From contig NZ_CP022463.1 in the NCBI RefSeq assembly GCF_002224485.1, positions 2,617,990 to 2,681,989 on the forward strand: a DNA stretch of 64,000 bases, written 5' to 3'. The position numbers and the translations under genes are program-made. This DNA comes from Sinomonas sp. R1AF57 (lineage in GTDB: Bacteria; Actinomycetota; Actinomycetes; Actinomycetales; Micrococcaceae). This document shows positions 49,492-58,484 of the stretch, one piece after another. Every line of letters begins with the position of its first letter. The first letter of the stretch is position 1. The notes beneath the pieces are model-generated. The model saw nothing but the letters and a program-made list of their open reading frames with translations. It made no database searches and was not told the DNA's origin.

Positions 49492-50877
49492 TTACTTGTT
49501 GAGGTTGGCCAGGAGGTCGTGGCGGGTCAGGATGCCGATCGGGGCGCCCACGAAGGTGACCATGACGGCGTCCTCCTCGCTGAGGGCCTTCCGCAGCTCG
49601 GCCTGGCCCTCGAGGGACCCGATGACCGGCAGGCGCTCGCCCATGTGCTCGGAGATCTTGTCCGTGAGCTTGGCCTCGCCGCGGAAGAGCTTGGCAGACA
49701 GCGAGCGCTCGTCGACGGCGCCGAGGACCTCGCCCATGACCACGGGCGGTTCGGCCGAGAGCACCGGGAGGTGGCTGATGCCGTACTCGTTCATGATGTC
49801 GATGACGTCGCGGACCGTCTCGTTGGGGTGCGTGTGGACGAGCTCGGGGAGCCGGTCGCCCTTGCCCTTGAGCAGCTCCCCGACGGTCTTCTCCTCCGCT
49901 CCCGGAAGGAAGCCGTAGGAGCGCATCCAGTCGTCGTTGAAGATCTTGGCGAGGTAGCCGCGGCCGCTGTCAGGCAGGATCACGACGACGACCGCGTCCT
50001 CGGGCAGGTCCTGCGCCACGCGCAGGGCGGCCACGACGGCCATGCCGGACGAGCCGCCGACGAGGAGGCCCTCCTCGCGGGCGAGGCGGCGCGTCATCGC
50101 GAACGACTCCGCGTCGGTCACGGCGAGCACCTCGTCCGGGACCGACTTGTCGTAGTTGGCCGGCCACATGTCCTCGCCCACGCCCTCGACGAAGTAGGGC
50201 CGCCCGGAGCCGCCGGAGTAGACGGAACCCTCGGGGTCGGCGCCGATGACCTTGACCTGGCCGCCCTCGGACTCGGGGCGGTCCCGGCTGGCCTCCTTGA
50301 GGAAGCGGCCCGTGCCGGTGATGGTCCCGCCGGTCCCCGCGCCGATGACCACGTGGGTGACCTTGCCGTCGGTGTCGGCCCAGATCTCGGGGCCGGTGGT
50401 CTCGTAGTGGCTGCCGGGGGCGCCGGGGTTGGAGAACTGGTCCGGCTTGAAGGCCCCGGGGATCTCGGTCACGAGGCGGTCCGAGACGCCGTAGTAGGAC
50501 TGCGGGGAGTCGGGCGCCACGGCCGTGGGCGTGACGACCACTTCGGCGCCGTACGCCTCAAGGACGGCGCGCTTCTCCTCGCCCACCTTGTCGGGGACGA
50601 CGAAGATGCAGCGGTACCCCTTCTGCTGGCCCACCAGGGCGAGCCCGACGCCGGTGTTGCCGCTCGTGGGCTCGACGATCGTCCCGCCGGGGGCGAGCTT
50701 GCCGTCCGCCTCGGCCTGCTCGATCATCTTCAGCGCGATGCGGTCCTTGATGGACCCGCCGGGGTTGAGGTACTCGAGTTTGACCAGGACCGTCGCCTTG
50801 ATGCCCTCAGTGACCTTCTGGAGCTTGACGAGGGGCGTGTGCCCGATGAGTTCGACGACGGAGTTGGCATACTTCAC
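49492..50877 (-). CDS. cbs: Cystathionine beta-synthase
   Basis: 461 residues. The catalytic domain begins VELIGHTPLVKLQ, with LNPGGSIKDRIALKMIEQAE (PLP Lys near residue 43) and TSGNTGVGLALVGQQKGY. GVGEDMWPANYD is characteristic of CBS rather than CysK. Two C-terminal CBS domains (about 335-460) carry the regulatory nucleotide site. It joins homocysteine with serine, and with metB handles transsulfuration. The start is GTG, 62 bases from the divergent imuA' promoter. Confidence 0.93.
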   Translation of the reverse strand: MKYANSVVELIGHTPLVKLQKVTEGIKATVLVKLEYLNPGGSIKDRIALKMIEQAEADGKLAPGGTIVEPTSGNTGVGLALVGQQKGYRCIFVVPDKVGEEKRAVLEAYGAEVVVTPTAVAPDSPQSYYGVSDRLVTEIPGAFKPDQFSNPGAPGSHYETTGPEIWADTDGKVTHVVIGAGTGGTITGTGRFLKEASRDRPESEGGQVKVIGADPEGSVYSGGSGRPYFVEGVGEDMWPANYDKSVPDEVLAVTDAESFAMTRRLAREEGLLVGGSSGMAVVAALRVAQDLPEDAVVVVILPDSGRGYLAKIFNDDWMRSYGFLPGAEEKTVGELLKGKGDRLPELVHTHPNETVRDVIDIMNEYGISHLPVLSAEPPVVMGEVLGAVDERSLSAKLFRGEAKLTDKISEHMGERLPVIGSLEGQAELRKALSEEDAVMVTFVGAPIGILTRHDLLANLNK

Positions 50878-50904
50878 GACCCCAACTGTAGCCGCTGGCC
50901 CGGA

Positions 50905-50933
50905 TTGACTTCTTCGAACACATTTTCGAAAAT
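50905..50933 (+). promoter_or_regulatory. SOS promoter with LexA box for imuA'-imuB-dnaE2
   Basis: TTGACT (50905-50910), 17 bases, GAAAAT (50928-50933), six bases, ATG. Between the boxes lies TCGAACACATTTTCGA (50914-50929), one mismatch from the mycobacterial SOS box TCGAAC-N4-GTTCGA. LexA would occupy the spacer, and RecA activation after DNA damage would release it. Confidence 0.88.
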
Positions 50934-50939
50934 AGTTCT

Positions 50940-51626
50940 ATGTCCCTCGCACTCAGCTCCGATCAAGCCGTCTCCGCGGCCGGGCAGCTGCGCGAGCTCC
51001 AGGAACGCATCCACACCCTCCAGGGGCGCCGGAACCATCAGGGCTCCCATCCGGTGCTCCCCTGCTTCTCGCCCCTCTTCCCCGCAGGGCTCAGGGGCGG
51101 AACAGCCTACTCCCTCGACACCCCGCTCTCCGTCGCGATGGCCCTCCTCGCGGGCCCCTCGGCCGAGGGCCACTGGTGCGGCGCCGTGGGGTTCCCGGAC
51201 TTCGGGGCCGAGGCGGCGGCCAGCTTCGGCGTCGACCTCGACCGGCTCGTGCTCGTTCCCGAGCCGGGGACCGAGTGGCTCACGGCGGTGGGTGCCCTCG
51301 TGGACGTCCTGCCGGTGGTCCTGGCCCGGCCCGCGGGTCCCGTCCGCCCGGCCGAGGCGTCACGCCTGGGGTCGCGGCTGCGCGAACGGTCCGGTGTCCT
51401 GCTCGTCATGGGCCCCTGGCCGCAGAGCGAGGGCGCCCTCGAGGCGAGGGCCTCGAGCTGGGAGGGCCTCGGGCAGGGGCACGGGCATCTCCGGTGCCAC
51501 CGGGTCGAGCTCGCCCTGAGCCAGCGGGGCCGGACCCGCACGGCCGCCGTCGACCTCGCCTCCCCGCAGGCGGGGGCCCTCCCCCGGCTGTCCGGGGTGC
51601 AGGGCCGGAGCGGGGCACCGCGATGA
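50940..51626 (+). CDS. imuA': ImuA' (RecA-like accessory mutasome protein)
   Basis: 228 residues, low similarity to RecA, with a degenerate start (LSSDQAVSAAGQLRELQERI) and a hydrophobic core (GGTAYSLDTPLSVAMALLAGP). VGALVDVLPVVLARPAGPVRP continues the RecA-like fold without an intact Walker A. The position directly ahead of imuB and dnaE2 and behind a LexA box identifies it. It helps ImuB and DnaE2 copy past damaged bases. Leaderless start on ATG; stop overlaps imuB (ATGA). Confidence 0.85.
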   Translation: MSLALSSDQAVSAAGQLRELQERIHTLQGRRNHQGSHPVLPCFSPLFPAGLRGGTAYSLDTPLSVAMALLAGPSAEGHWCGAVGFPDFGAEAAASFGVDLDRLVLVPEPGTEWLTAVGALVDVLPVVLARPAGPVRPAEASRLGSRLRERSGVLLVMGPWPQSEGALEARASSWEGLGQGHGHLRCHRVELALSQRGRTRTAAVDLASPQAGALPRLSGVQGRSGAPR

Positions 51627-53230
51627 GCGGGGCCGTCCCGTCCGGGGTCCCGAGGGCCCTGGTCCTGTGGTTCCCCGACTGGCCGCTCATCGCCGCCCAG
51701 CTGGCCGGCGAGGTCCCCGACCGCGTGGCGGCGGCCGTCATCGACAAGGGGCTGGTCGCCGTGTGCTCCGCCGAGGCGCGGGCCGCCGGCGTCGCGCGGG
51801 GGCTGCGGATCAGGGAGGCGCAGGTCAGATGCCCCGAGCTCGCCACGGTGCCCGCCGACCCGGAACGCTCCGCCCGCGAATTCGAGCCCGTCGTGCGGGC
51901 CCTCGAGACCGCCGTCCCCGGAGTGCAGATCCTGCGGCCGGGGCTGTGCGCCGTGAAGGCCCGCGGCGCCGCCCGCTACTACGGGAGCGAGGAGGCCGCC
52001 GGGGGTGCGGCGCTCGACTCGGCGGCCAGCCTCGGTCTCGAGGCACGGGCCGGGATCGCGGACTCTGTCTTCGCCGCCGAGCAGGCGGCCCGGGACGCCG
52101 CCGAGCTGCATCCCCTCCGGATCGTCGGCCCCGGTGGATCCGCCCGGTTCCTCGCCCCCCTGCCCGTCACCGCCCTGGGCGACGCCCGGCTCGCCTCGCT
52201 CCTGAAGCGGCTGGGCCTGAGCACGCTCGGGGACTTCGCCGCCCTTCCGGCCGCGGACGTCCGCTCCCGGTTCGGCGACGACGGGCTCGCCGCGCACGCC
52301 CGAGCGAGCGGCCGCGACCCTCGCGCCGTCGTGCCCCGCGTTCCCCCGTCGCCCCTGGACCGGACGGCCGAGTTCGAGCCCGGGCTCGACCGGGTGGACC
52401 AGATCGCGTTCGCCCTGCGCCCGGTGGCCGAGGACTTCATCGGCGGACTGATGCGCGCCGGCCTCGCCTGCACCCAGCTGAGGGTGGTGATCACCGACGA
52501 CGCGGGGGCCCGTTCCGAGCGGTCCTGGGGGCACCCCAACCAGTTCAGCCCGGCCGACGCCCTGGACCGGGTCCGCTGGCAGCTGCAGTCCTCGGGGCAG
52601 GACGGGCACCCGCGCCGCCACGGCGGTGCCGCCTGGCGCTCGTCGGGCGAGTCGATGGCCGCTCCTGTGGTCCAGGTCCGGCTGCTCCCCGAACGCGTGG
52701 ACCTCCTCGGACGCCGGGCGCAGGCACTCTTCGGAGGCGTGGACGAGCGGCTCGACCACGGCCTGCACCGTCTTCAGACCATGCTCGGCCACGGGTCGGT
52801 GCTCCATGCGGCCTCGGGCGGCGGGCGCCTCCTGGCGGAACGGTGCCTCCTCGTGCCCTGGGGCGAGGACGCGCCGCCGGGCACGGCGGACCGCGCGGGG
52901 CGCCCGTGGCCCGGGTCGGTCCCCCCTCCCCTGCCCGCAGTCGTCTTCCCCGAGCCCGTTCCCGTGGTGCTCCTGGGCGATGACTCGGCGCCCCTGGACG
53001 TGGACGACCGCGGACTCCTCAGGGCCGCGCCTGCCTGGTTCACCCCCGCGCCGGGCTCCGCCCGTCGCCCTGTCCGCAGCTGGGCAGGCCCGTGGCCCCT
53101 GCGGGAAAGGTGGTGGGACACCGCCGAGAGCCGCAGGGCCGAGCGGTTCCAGATCCTCGACGGCGACGGCGAGGCCTGGCTCCTGCTCAGGGAAGGCGGC
53201 CGCTGGTGGGCCGAGGCGCGCTATGACTGA
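51623..53230 (+). CDS. imuB: ImuB, catalytically degenerate Y-family polymerase
   Basis: 535 residues. The opening LVLWFPDWPLIAAQLAGE keeps only one acidic residue of the usual Y-family start (normally DxD), and the SIDE-type motif in the middle is replaced by GLCAVKARGAARYYG, so it should lack polymerase activity. A palm/thumb and little-finger region follow. The C-terminal residues RRWW... bind the sliding clamp in mycobacteria; here the last residues are ARYD with no obvious clamp motif, although RWWAEARYD is similar in tone. It acts as an adaptor between ImuA' and DnaE2. Confidence 0.88.
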   Translation: MSGAVPSGVPRALVLWFPDWPLIAAQLAGEVPDRVAAAVIDKGLVAVCSAEARAAGVARGLRIREAQVRCPELATVPADPERSAREFEPVVRALETAVPGVQILRPGLCAVKARGAARYYGSEEAAGGAALDSAASLGLEARAGIADSVFAAEQAARDAAELHPLRIVGPGGSARFLAPLPVTALGDARLASLLKRLGLSTLGDFAALPAADVRSRFGDDGLAAHARASGRDPRAVVPRVPPSPLDRTAEFEPGLDRVDQIAFALRPVAEDFIGGLMRAGLACTQLRVVITDDAGARSERSWGHPNQFSPADALDRVRWQLQSSGQDGHPRRHGGAAWRSSGESMAAPVVQVRLLPERVDLLGRRAQALFGGVDERLDHGLHRLQTMLGHGSVLHAASGGGRLLAERCLLVPWGEDAPPGTADRAGRPWPGSVPPPLPAVVFPEPVPVVLLGDDSAPLDVDDRGLLRAAPAWFTPAPGSARRPVRSWAGPWPLRERWWDTAESRRAERFQILDGDGEAWLLLREGGRWWAEARYD

Positions 53231-53252
53231 CGACGGCTGAAAGGAGGCCCCT

Positions 53253-56200
53253 GTGGGCTGGAACAATCCGCCGATCCCGTGGAAGCACCTCCACGACATC
53301 CTCGAGGGCAAGGAGGTCTCCGCCGACGACCTCCGCGGCCGGCCCAGCCGGACCGATGCCGGGCGCGCGCCCATCGAGCATGACGGCGGGGACAGCCCCG
53401 CTTGGTCGCGCAAGCGCGGCCCCTACATCCCGCTCCCTGCGCTCGGGGCGGGCGCCCTCGGGGAGGGCGCGCACGACGGCGGGCCCGCGCCGTCGTCCGC
53501 CGGCGCGGCGGGGCAGGCGGTCCCCTACGCGGAACTGCACGTCCATTCGCACTACAGCTTCCTCGACGGGGCCTCCTCTCCCGAGTCGCTCGTCGAGGAG
53601 GCCGTGCGCCTGGGGCTGCATGCCCTGGCGATCACCGACCATGACGGCTTCTACGGCGTCGTGAGGCTCGCCGAGGCCGCCGAGGCCTATGGGCTCCCGA
53701 CGGTGTTCGGCGCGGAGCTCTCCCTCGGGCTGGGCGGGCCGCAGAACGGCGAGCCGGACCCCGAGGGAGAGCACCTGCTCGTCCTGGCCCGCGGCGAGGA
53801 GGGCTACCACCGGCTCGCCGCAGCCATCACCGCCGCCCAGCTCGCCGAGGGCGCCGAGAAGGGCCGGCCCGTGTACGCGCTGGAGGACCTCGCGGAGCGG
53901 CTGAGGGGGCACTGCCTCGTGCTGACCGGCTGCCGGAAGGGAGCCGTGCGCCGGGCCCTCGCCGGCCACGGGGAGGCTGCCGCCGAGCGCGCGGTCGAGG
54001 ACCTCGTCGCCCTGTTCGGCGCGGACGGTGTGGCCGTCGAGCTCTACGACCACGGGAACCCACTCGACAGCGCGCACAACGACGCCCTCGCCGCCGTCGC
54101 CGACCGCGTCGGGCTGCCCTGCGTGGCCACGAACGCGGTGCACTACGCCAGCCCGTCCGGGCATCCGCTCGCGACGGCCCTGGCCGCGGTGCGGGCGCGG
54201 CGCAGCCTCGACGAGCTCGACGGCTGGCTGCCGGCGAGCGACGGCGCCCACCTGCGCAGCGGGGAGGAGATGGCCCGGCTCTTCGCCCGCTACCCGGGGG
54301 CCGTGGAGAACACCGTGCGGCTCGCGGACAGCCTCGCCTTCCCGCTGCGCTCCGCACGCCCCAGGCTGCCGAAGCAGGAGGTGCCCGAGGGGCACACGCC
54401 CATGTCGCACCTGCGCGGGCTCGTGGGCTGCGGCATCGTGGACCGCTACGGCACCCCGGGCCCGGGATGGCGGGGGCCGGTCCCCCCGGAGGAGGTCCGC
54501 GAGCGCGTCGAGAAGGAGCTCGCGGTCATCGAGAAGAAGGACTTCCCGGGCTACTTCCTCATCGTCCACGAGATTGTGCAGTTCGCCCGCAGCCGCGGCA
54601 TCCTGTGCCAGGGGCGCGGGTCGGCGGCCAATTCCGCCGTGTGCTACCTGCTCGGGATCACGGCCGTGGACAGCATCGCCTACCGCCTGCCGTTCGAGCG
54701 CTTCCTGTCGAGCCTGCGGGAGGAGGAGCCGGACATCGACGTCGACTTCGACTCGGACCGCCGCGAGGAGGTCATCCAGCACGTCTACGCGAAGTACGGC
54801 AGGGCGAACGCGGCCCAGGTGGCCAACGTGGTGAGCTACCGGCCCAAGAATGCCGTGCGGGACGTCGCGAAGGCCTTCGGCTACAGCCAGGGCCAGCAGG
54901 ACGCCTGGTCCAAGCGCCTCGAGCGCTGGGACGCGCTCTCCGCCGCGAAGAGCCAGTCCGGCCCGGGAACCGGGGGGGCGCCCGAGGCCGACGGCATCCC
55001 GCCACGGGTCCTCGCGCTCGCCGAGCAGTTCCTCGGCTACCCGCGCCACCTCGGCATCCATTCGGGGGGAATGGTGCTCACAGAGCGGCCCGTGGGCGAG
55101 GTGGTGCCGATCGAGCATGCCCGCATGGAGGACCGCACTGTCCTCCAGTGGGACAAGGACGACTGCGAGTGGATGGGGCTGGTCAAGTTCGACCTGCTCG
55201 GCCTGGGCATGCTCGCCGCCCTCCAGTACTGCTTCGACATGGTCGAGGAGCACTTCGGCCTGCGGTGGCGGATCGAGGACATCCCCAAGGAGGAGCCGGC
55301 CGTCTACGACATGCTGTGCCGCGCCGATTCCGTCGGGGTGTTCCAGGTGGAGTCGAGGGCCCAGATGAGCACGCTGCCGAGGCTGCGTCCGCGGGAGTTC
55401 TACGACCTCGTCGTCGAGATCGCGCTCATCCGGCCGGGGCCCATCCAGGGCGGGGCGGTCCATCCGTACATCCGGCGCCGGGCGGGCGAGGAGGACATCA
55501 CCTACCCCCACCCGCTCCTGAGGCCGGTGCTCGAGCGCACGCTCGGCGTCCCGCTGTTCCAGGAGCAGCTCATGCAGATGGCCATGGCGATCGGGGGCTG
55601 CACCGCCGAGGACGCGGACCTCCTGCGCCGGGCCATGGGGTCCAAGCGGGGCGTGGAGAAGATCGGCACCCTCCGTGAGAAGCTCTTCGCCGGCATGGCC
55701 GCGAACGGGCTGACGCCCGAGGAGTCCAAGGCGATCTACACGCAGATCGCGGCGTTCGCGGACTTCGGCTTCGCGGAGTCCCACTCGATCAGCTTCGCCG
55801 TCCTCGTCTACGCGAGCTCGTGGCTCAAGCTGCACTACCCCGGGGCGTTCCTCGCGGCGCTGCTGCGGGCCCAGCCCATGGGGTTCTACTCCCCGCAGAC
55901 GCTCGTGGCGGACGCGAGGCGGCACGGCGTCGTCGTGCTCCGTCCCGACATCCTCCGCTCCCGCGCGGACGCGTGCCTCGAGGCGCACGACGCCGACGGG
56001 CCGCCGGCGGTGCCCGGGCCGCCGGCGTCGTGGGCCGGGGAGCCCGCCGGCCTCGACGCGTGCCTCGACAGGTTCCAGCCGCCGATCGGCCCGTTCGACC
56101 CGGAGGCCCCCGACGAGTCCGCCGCGCACCGGCGCGACGGCAGCCGTGCCGTGAGGCTGGGGCTCTCGAGCGTCAAGGGGATCGGCAAGGACCTCGCCGA

Positions 56201-56849
56201 GCGGATCGTCGCCGAGCGGGAGTCCGGCGGGGCGTACCGGAGCATCGCGGAGCTGTCGCGCCGCACGGGCCTCACTGCGGAGCAGCTCGAGTCGCTCGCG
56301 TCGGCGGGGGCGCTGGACTCCCTGGGGCTCACGCGGCGCGAGGCGCTGTGGCAGTCGGGGGCCGCCGCCCTCGAGCGGCCGGGCCAGCTCCCCGGCTCCC
56401 AGCCGTACGTCCAGCCGCCCCTCCTGCCGGAGCTGAGCCAAGAGGAGGTGGTGGCCTACGACCTCTGGGCTACGGGGGTCGCCACGGACGGCCATCCCCT
56501 CCGGCATGCCAGGGACGTGCTCGACGCCCGGGGCGTGCTCCGCATCGACCAGCTGCGCACCGCGGAACCGGGCAGCCGCATCGAGGCCGCCGGTGTCGTG
56601 ACCCACCGGCAGCGGCCCGGGACGGCCCAGGGCATCACGTTCCTCAATCTGGAGGACGAGACGGGCATCCTCAACGTGGTCTGCAGCGTCGGGGTCTGGA
56701 CCCGGTACCGGCGGGTGGCGCAGCAGGCGCCGGCCATGGTGATCCGGGGCATGCTCGAACGGTCCAAGGAGGGCGTCACGAACCTGGTTGCGGACCGGCT
56801 CGAGGCACTGCCCCTGCGGGCGAAGACGTCGAGCCGGGACTTCCGCTGA
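53253..56849 (+). CDS. dnaE2: Error-prone DNA polymerase DnaE2 (ImuC)
   Basis: 1198 residues, a C-family polymerase. The PHP domain has AELHVHSHYSFLDGASSPE (about residues 92-110). The catalytic region PDIDVDFDSDRREEVIQHVY (near 493-512) carries the three Asp residues. A helix-hairpin-helix region and OB fold (ITFLNLEDETGILNVVC) close the C-terminus. It lacks a proofreading exonuclease domain. It replaces the main polymerase at lesions and causes SOS mutagenesis. GTG start with AAAGGAGG upstream; begins GWNNPPIPW like its relatives. Confidence 0.95.
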   Translation: MGWNNPPIPWKHLHDILEGKEVSADDLRGRPSRTDAGRAPIEHDGGDSPAWSRKRGPYIPLPALGAGALGEGAHDGGPAPSSAGAAGQAVPYAELHVHSHYSFLDGASSPESLVEEAVRLGLHALAITDHDGFYGVVRLAEAAEAYGLPTVFGAELSLGLGGPQNGEPDPEGEHLLVLARGEEGYHRLAAAITAAQLAEGAEKGRPVYALEDLAERLRGHCLVLTGCRKGAVRRALAGHGEAAAERAVEDLVALFGADGVAVELYDHGNPLDSAHNDALAAVADRVGLPCVATNAVHYASPSGHPLATALAAVRARRSLDELDGWLPASDGAHLRSGEEMARLFARYPGAVENTVRLADSLAFPLRSARPRLPKQEVPEGHTPMSHLRGLVGCGIVDRYGTPGPGWRGPVPPEEVRERVEKELAVIEKKDFPGYFLIVHEIVQFARSRGILCQGRGSAANSAVCYLLGITAVDSIAYRLPFERFLSSLREEEPDIDVDFDSDRREEVIQHVYAKYGRANAAQVANVVSYRPKNAVRDVAKAFGYSQGQQDAWSKRLERWDALSAAKSQSGPGTGGAPEADGIPPRVLALAEQFLGYPRHLGIHSGGMVLTERPVGEVVPIEHARMEDRTVLQWDKDDCEWMGLVKFDLLGLGMLAALQYCFDMVEEHFGLRWRIEDIPKEEPAVYDMLCRADSVGVFQVESRAQMSTLPRLRPREFYDLVVEIALIRPGPIQGGAVHPYIRRRAGEEDITYPHPLLRPVLERTLGVPLFQEQLMQMAMAIGGCTAEDADLLRRAMGSKRGVEKIGTLREKLFAGMAANGLTPEESKAIYTQIAAFADFGFAESHSISFAVLVYASSWLKLHYPGAFLAALLRAQPMGFYSPQTLVADARRHGVVVLRPDILRSRADACLEAHDADGPPAVPGPPASWAGEPAGLDACLDRFQPPIGPFDPEAPDESAAHRRDGSRAVRLGLSSVKGIGKDLAERIVAERESGGAYRSIAELSRRTGLTAEQLESLASAGALDSLGLTRREALWQSGAAALERPGQLPGSQPYVQPPLLPELSQEEVVAYDLWATGVATDGHPLRHARDVLDARGVLRIDQLRTAEPGSRIEAAGVVTHRQRPGTAQGITFLNLEDETGILNVVCSVGVWTRYRRVAQQAPAMVIRGMLERSKEGVTNLVADRLEALPLRAKTSSRDFR

Positions 56850-56864
56850 GCCGCCGCTCGGGCG

Positions 56865-57260
56865 CTACCCCTGCTGCGGCGCGTTCTGCCAGAGTCCGAG
56901 GATGTTGCCCTCCGTGTCCTTGAAGTACGCGGCGAAGCCCATCTCCCCCACGGGCAGCTTCGGGGACACGGTCGATCCGCCCAGCTTCCCGATCGTGGCC
57001 AGGGCGGCGTCGATGTCCTCGACGTCCACGGTGATGATGGGGCTCTTGGGCGGGAACTCCTCGCTGCGCACGAACATGCCGCCGTTGATGCTGCCCGATT
57101 CGGTCGGCGTGCCATTCTCGTCGCTGGGCGTGGTGCCGACCATCGTGTAGTCCATCCCGGGAACGGGCGTGAGGCTCCACCCGAAGGCCTCGGAATAGAA
57201 CTTCTCCGCGCGCCCCGAATCGTCCGTGGGAATCTCGAAGTGAACGACTTTCCCTGACAT
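56865..57260 (-). CDS. VOC-family (glyoxalase-like) protein
   Basis: 131 residues of a duplicated beta-alpha-beta-beta-beta fold. VHFEIPTDDSGRAEKFYSEAFGW is the usual N-terminal motif and the paired half ends near FKDTEGNILGLWQN, a strong signature (often metal-binding His/Glu). Small stand-alone proteins of this type have diverse roles. Not assigned a substrate. It is convergent with dnaE2. Confidence 0.85.
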   Translation of the reverse strand: MSGKVVHFEIPTDDSGRAEKFYSEAFGWSLTPVPGMDYTMVGTTPSDENGTPTESGSINGGMFVRSEEFPPKSPIITVDVEDIDAALATIGKLGGSTVSPKLPVGEMGFAAYFKDTEGNILGLWQNAPQQG

Positions 57261-57397
57261 GGCATCGCCTTCCTCGTCAGCGCCATGGCGCCGCTTCCAG
57301 CGCCACCACCAGCATGGTTTTGGACCGCGTGGCGCACGTCAAGGGTTCGCGCGGCCACGGCCGCACGTTTGTCGTCGCCGCGTGGCAGGATGATGCG

Positions 57398-58378
57398 GTG
57401 ACGCTCGCCGACCCCCTCCCCCGGGCTGCCGTTCCCGCCGCGGGAACGGCGGATGCCGACGGCTCGTGGCCTGCGCCCGACCACTACTCCCTCCCCGCCA
57501 CGTGCTTCCCCCTCCAACGGGGCGACGGGGACCCCTGCTTCGCGCCCCACCCCGCCGGCGTCTGGGCGGCCTTCCGGACCCCCGACGGGCCCGCCTCGCT
57601 CCTGCTGACCCACGCGGCCGGGGCGCTGAGGGCCCGCGCCTGGGGCGACGGCGCGGCGTCGGCCGTCGCATCAGCGCCCGCGCTGCTCGGCCTCACCGAC
57701 GACTGGTCCGCGTTCGACGACGAGGCGTACCTCGCGCGCCTGCCCCGCCTGGTCCGCGAGGCACGACGCCGCAACCCGGCGCTGCGCCTGCCCTCGACCG
57801 GGCGCGTGGTCGACGCGCTCGTTCCCACGATCCTCGAGCAGAAGGTCACCACCCTCGAGGCCCGGCGCGCCTACCGGTACCTCGTGCGCCGCCACGGCTC
57901 CCAGGCGCCCGGCGCGGGAACCGTGGCGCCCGCGGGGCTCATGGTCGCCCCGAGCGCGGAGGGCTGGCTGCGCATCCCTTCGTGGGAGTGGCACCGCGCA
58001 GGGGTGGGCCCCCAGCGCTCCGACACGGTGATGCGCGCGCTGCGGTCGGCGGCGGGGCTCGAGCGGCTCGCGTCCCGGACGGCGCAGGAGGCCGCGGCCG
58101 CGCTGCAGTCCATCCCCGGGATCGGCATCTGGACGGCCGCCGAGGTCACGCAGCGCACGCACGCGGACCCGGACTCGATCTCGGTCGGGGACTACCACCT
58201 CGCCCACTTCGTCGGCTATGCGCTCACCGGCGAGCGCACCGACGACGCCGGGATGCTGCGCCTCCTCGAGCCGTGGCGCGGGCACCGGCAGCGGATCGTG
58301 CGCATGCTGTACATCTCGGGCGTCCGGGCGCCGCGGTACGGGGCACGGATGACGGTGCAGGACCACCGCTTCCACTGA
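57398..58378 (+). CDS. DNA-3-methyladenine glycosylase (AlkA-like, HhH-GPD)
   Basis: 326 residues. The HhH-GPD core (about residues 165-300) is LQSIPGIGIWTAAEVTQRTHADPDSISVGDYHL with the catalytic Asp in the GPD-type end. Such enzymes excise alkylated purines. The GTG at 57398 (MTLADPLP) is preferred over an in-frame start 84 bases upstream whose peptide is low complexity. It neighbours the SOS mutasome, so repair genes cluster here, but no shared promoter is evident. Confidence 0.86.
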   Translation: MTLADPLPRAAVPAAGTADADGSWPAPDHYSLPATCFPLQRGDGDPCFAPHPAGVWAAFRTPDGPASLLLTHAAGALRARAWGDGAASAVASAPALLGLTDDWSAFDDEAYLARLPRLVREARRRNPALRLPSTGRVVDALVPTILEQKVTTLEARRAYRYLVRRHGSQAPGAGTVAPAGLMVAPSAEGWLRIPSWEWHRAGVGPQRSDTVMRALRSAAGLERLASRTAQEAAAALQSIPGIGIWTAAEVTQRTHADPDSISVGDYHLAHFVGYALTGERTDDAGMLRLLEPWRGHRQRIVRMLYISGVRAPRYGARMTVQDHRFH

Positions 58379-58383
58379 CTCCC

Positions 58384-58439
58384 GCCGAGATCACCCCTCC
58401 TGACGCCGAGATCACCCCCACTGACGCCGACGTCACCCC
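58384..58439. repeat. 21-bp tandem repeat, relative of the one at 10-67
   Basis: GCCGAGATCACCCC or GCCGACGTCACCCC begins at 58384, 58405 and 58426, an exact 21-bp period. Read on the minus strand it is GGGGTGAYSTCGGC, the same unit as GGTGACCTCGG at the window start. It lies between the glycosylase stop and the SLC13-type gene. Confidence 0.78.
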
Positions 58440-58471
58440 TGCGGCGGTCCGGACCCGCGCTGCGTGACCCC

Positions 58472-58477
58472 TAGACT
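58472..58477 (+). promoter_or_regulatory. -10 box for leaderless SLC13/ArsB-like gene
   Basis: TAGACT, then seven bases, then ATG. No ribosome site precedes the ATG. Confidence 0.5.
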
Positions 58478-58484
58478 TGACGCC

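Noticed and set aside
51176-51622. Earlier start for imuB
   Set aside because: The added frame overlaps imuA' entirely and reads as Arg/Gly/Pro-rich shadow sequence; the ATGA overlap at 51623 is the natural start.
57314-57397. Earlier ATG for the AlkA-like gene
   Set aside because: The extra 28 residues (VLDRVAHVKGSRGHGR...) are not typical and precede a good GTG start with AGGA upstream.
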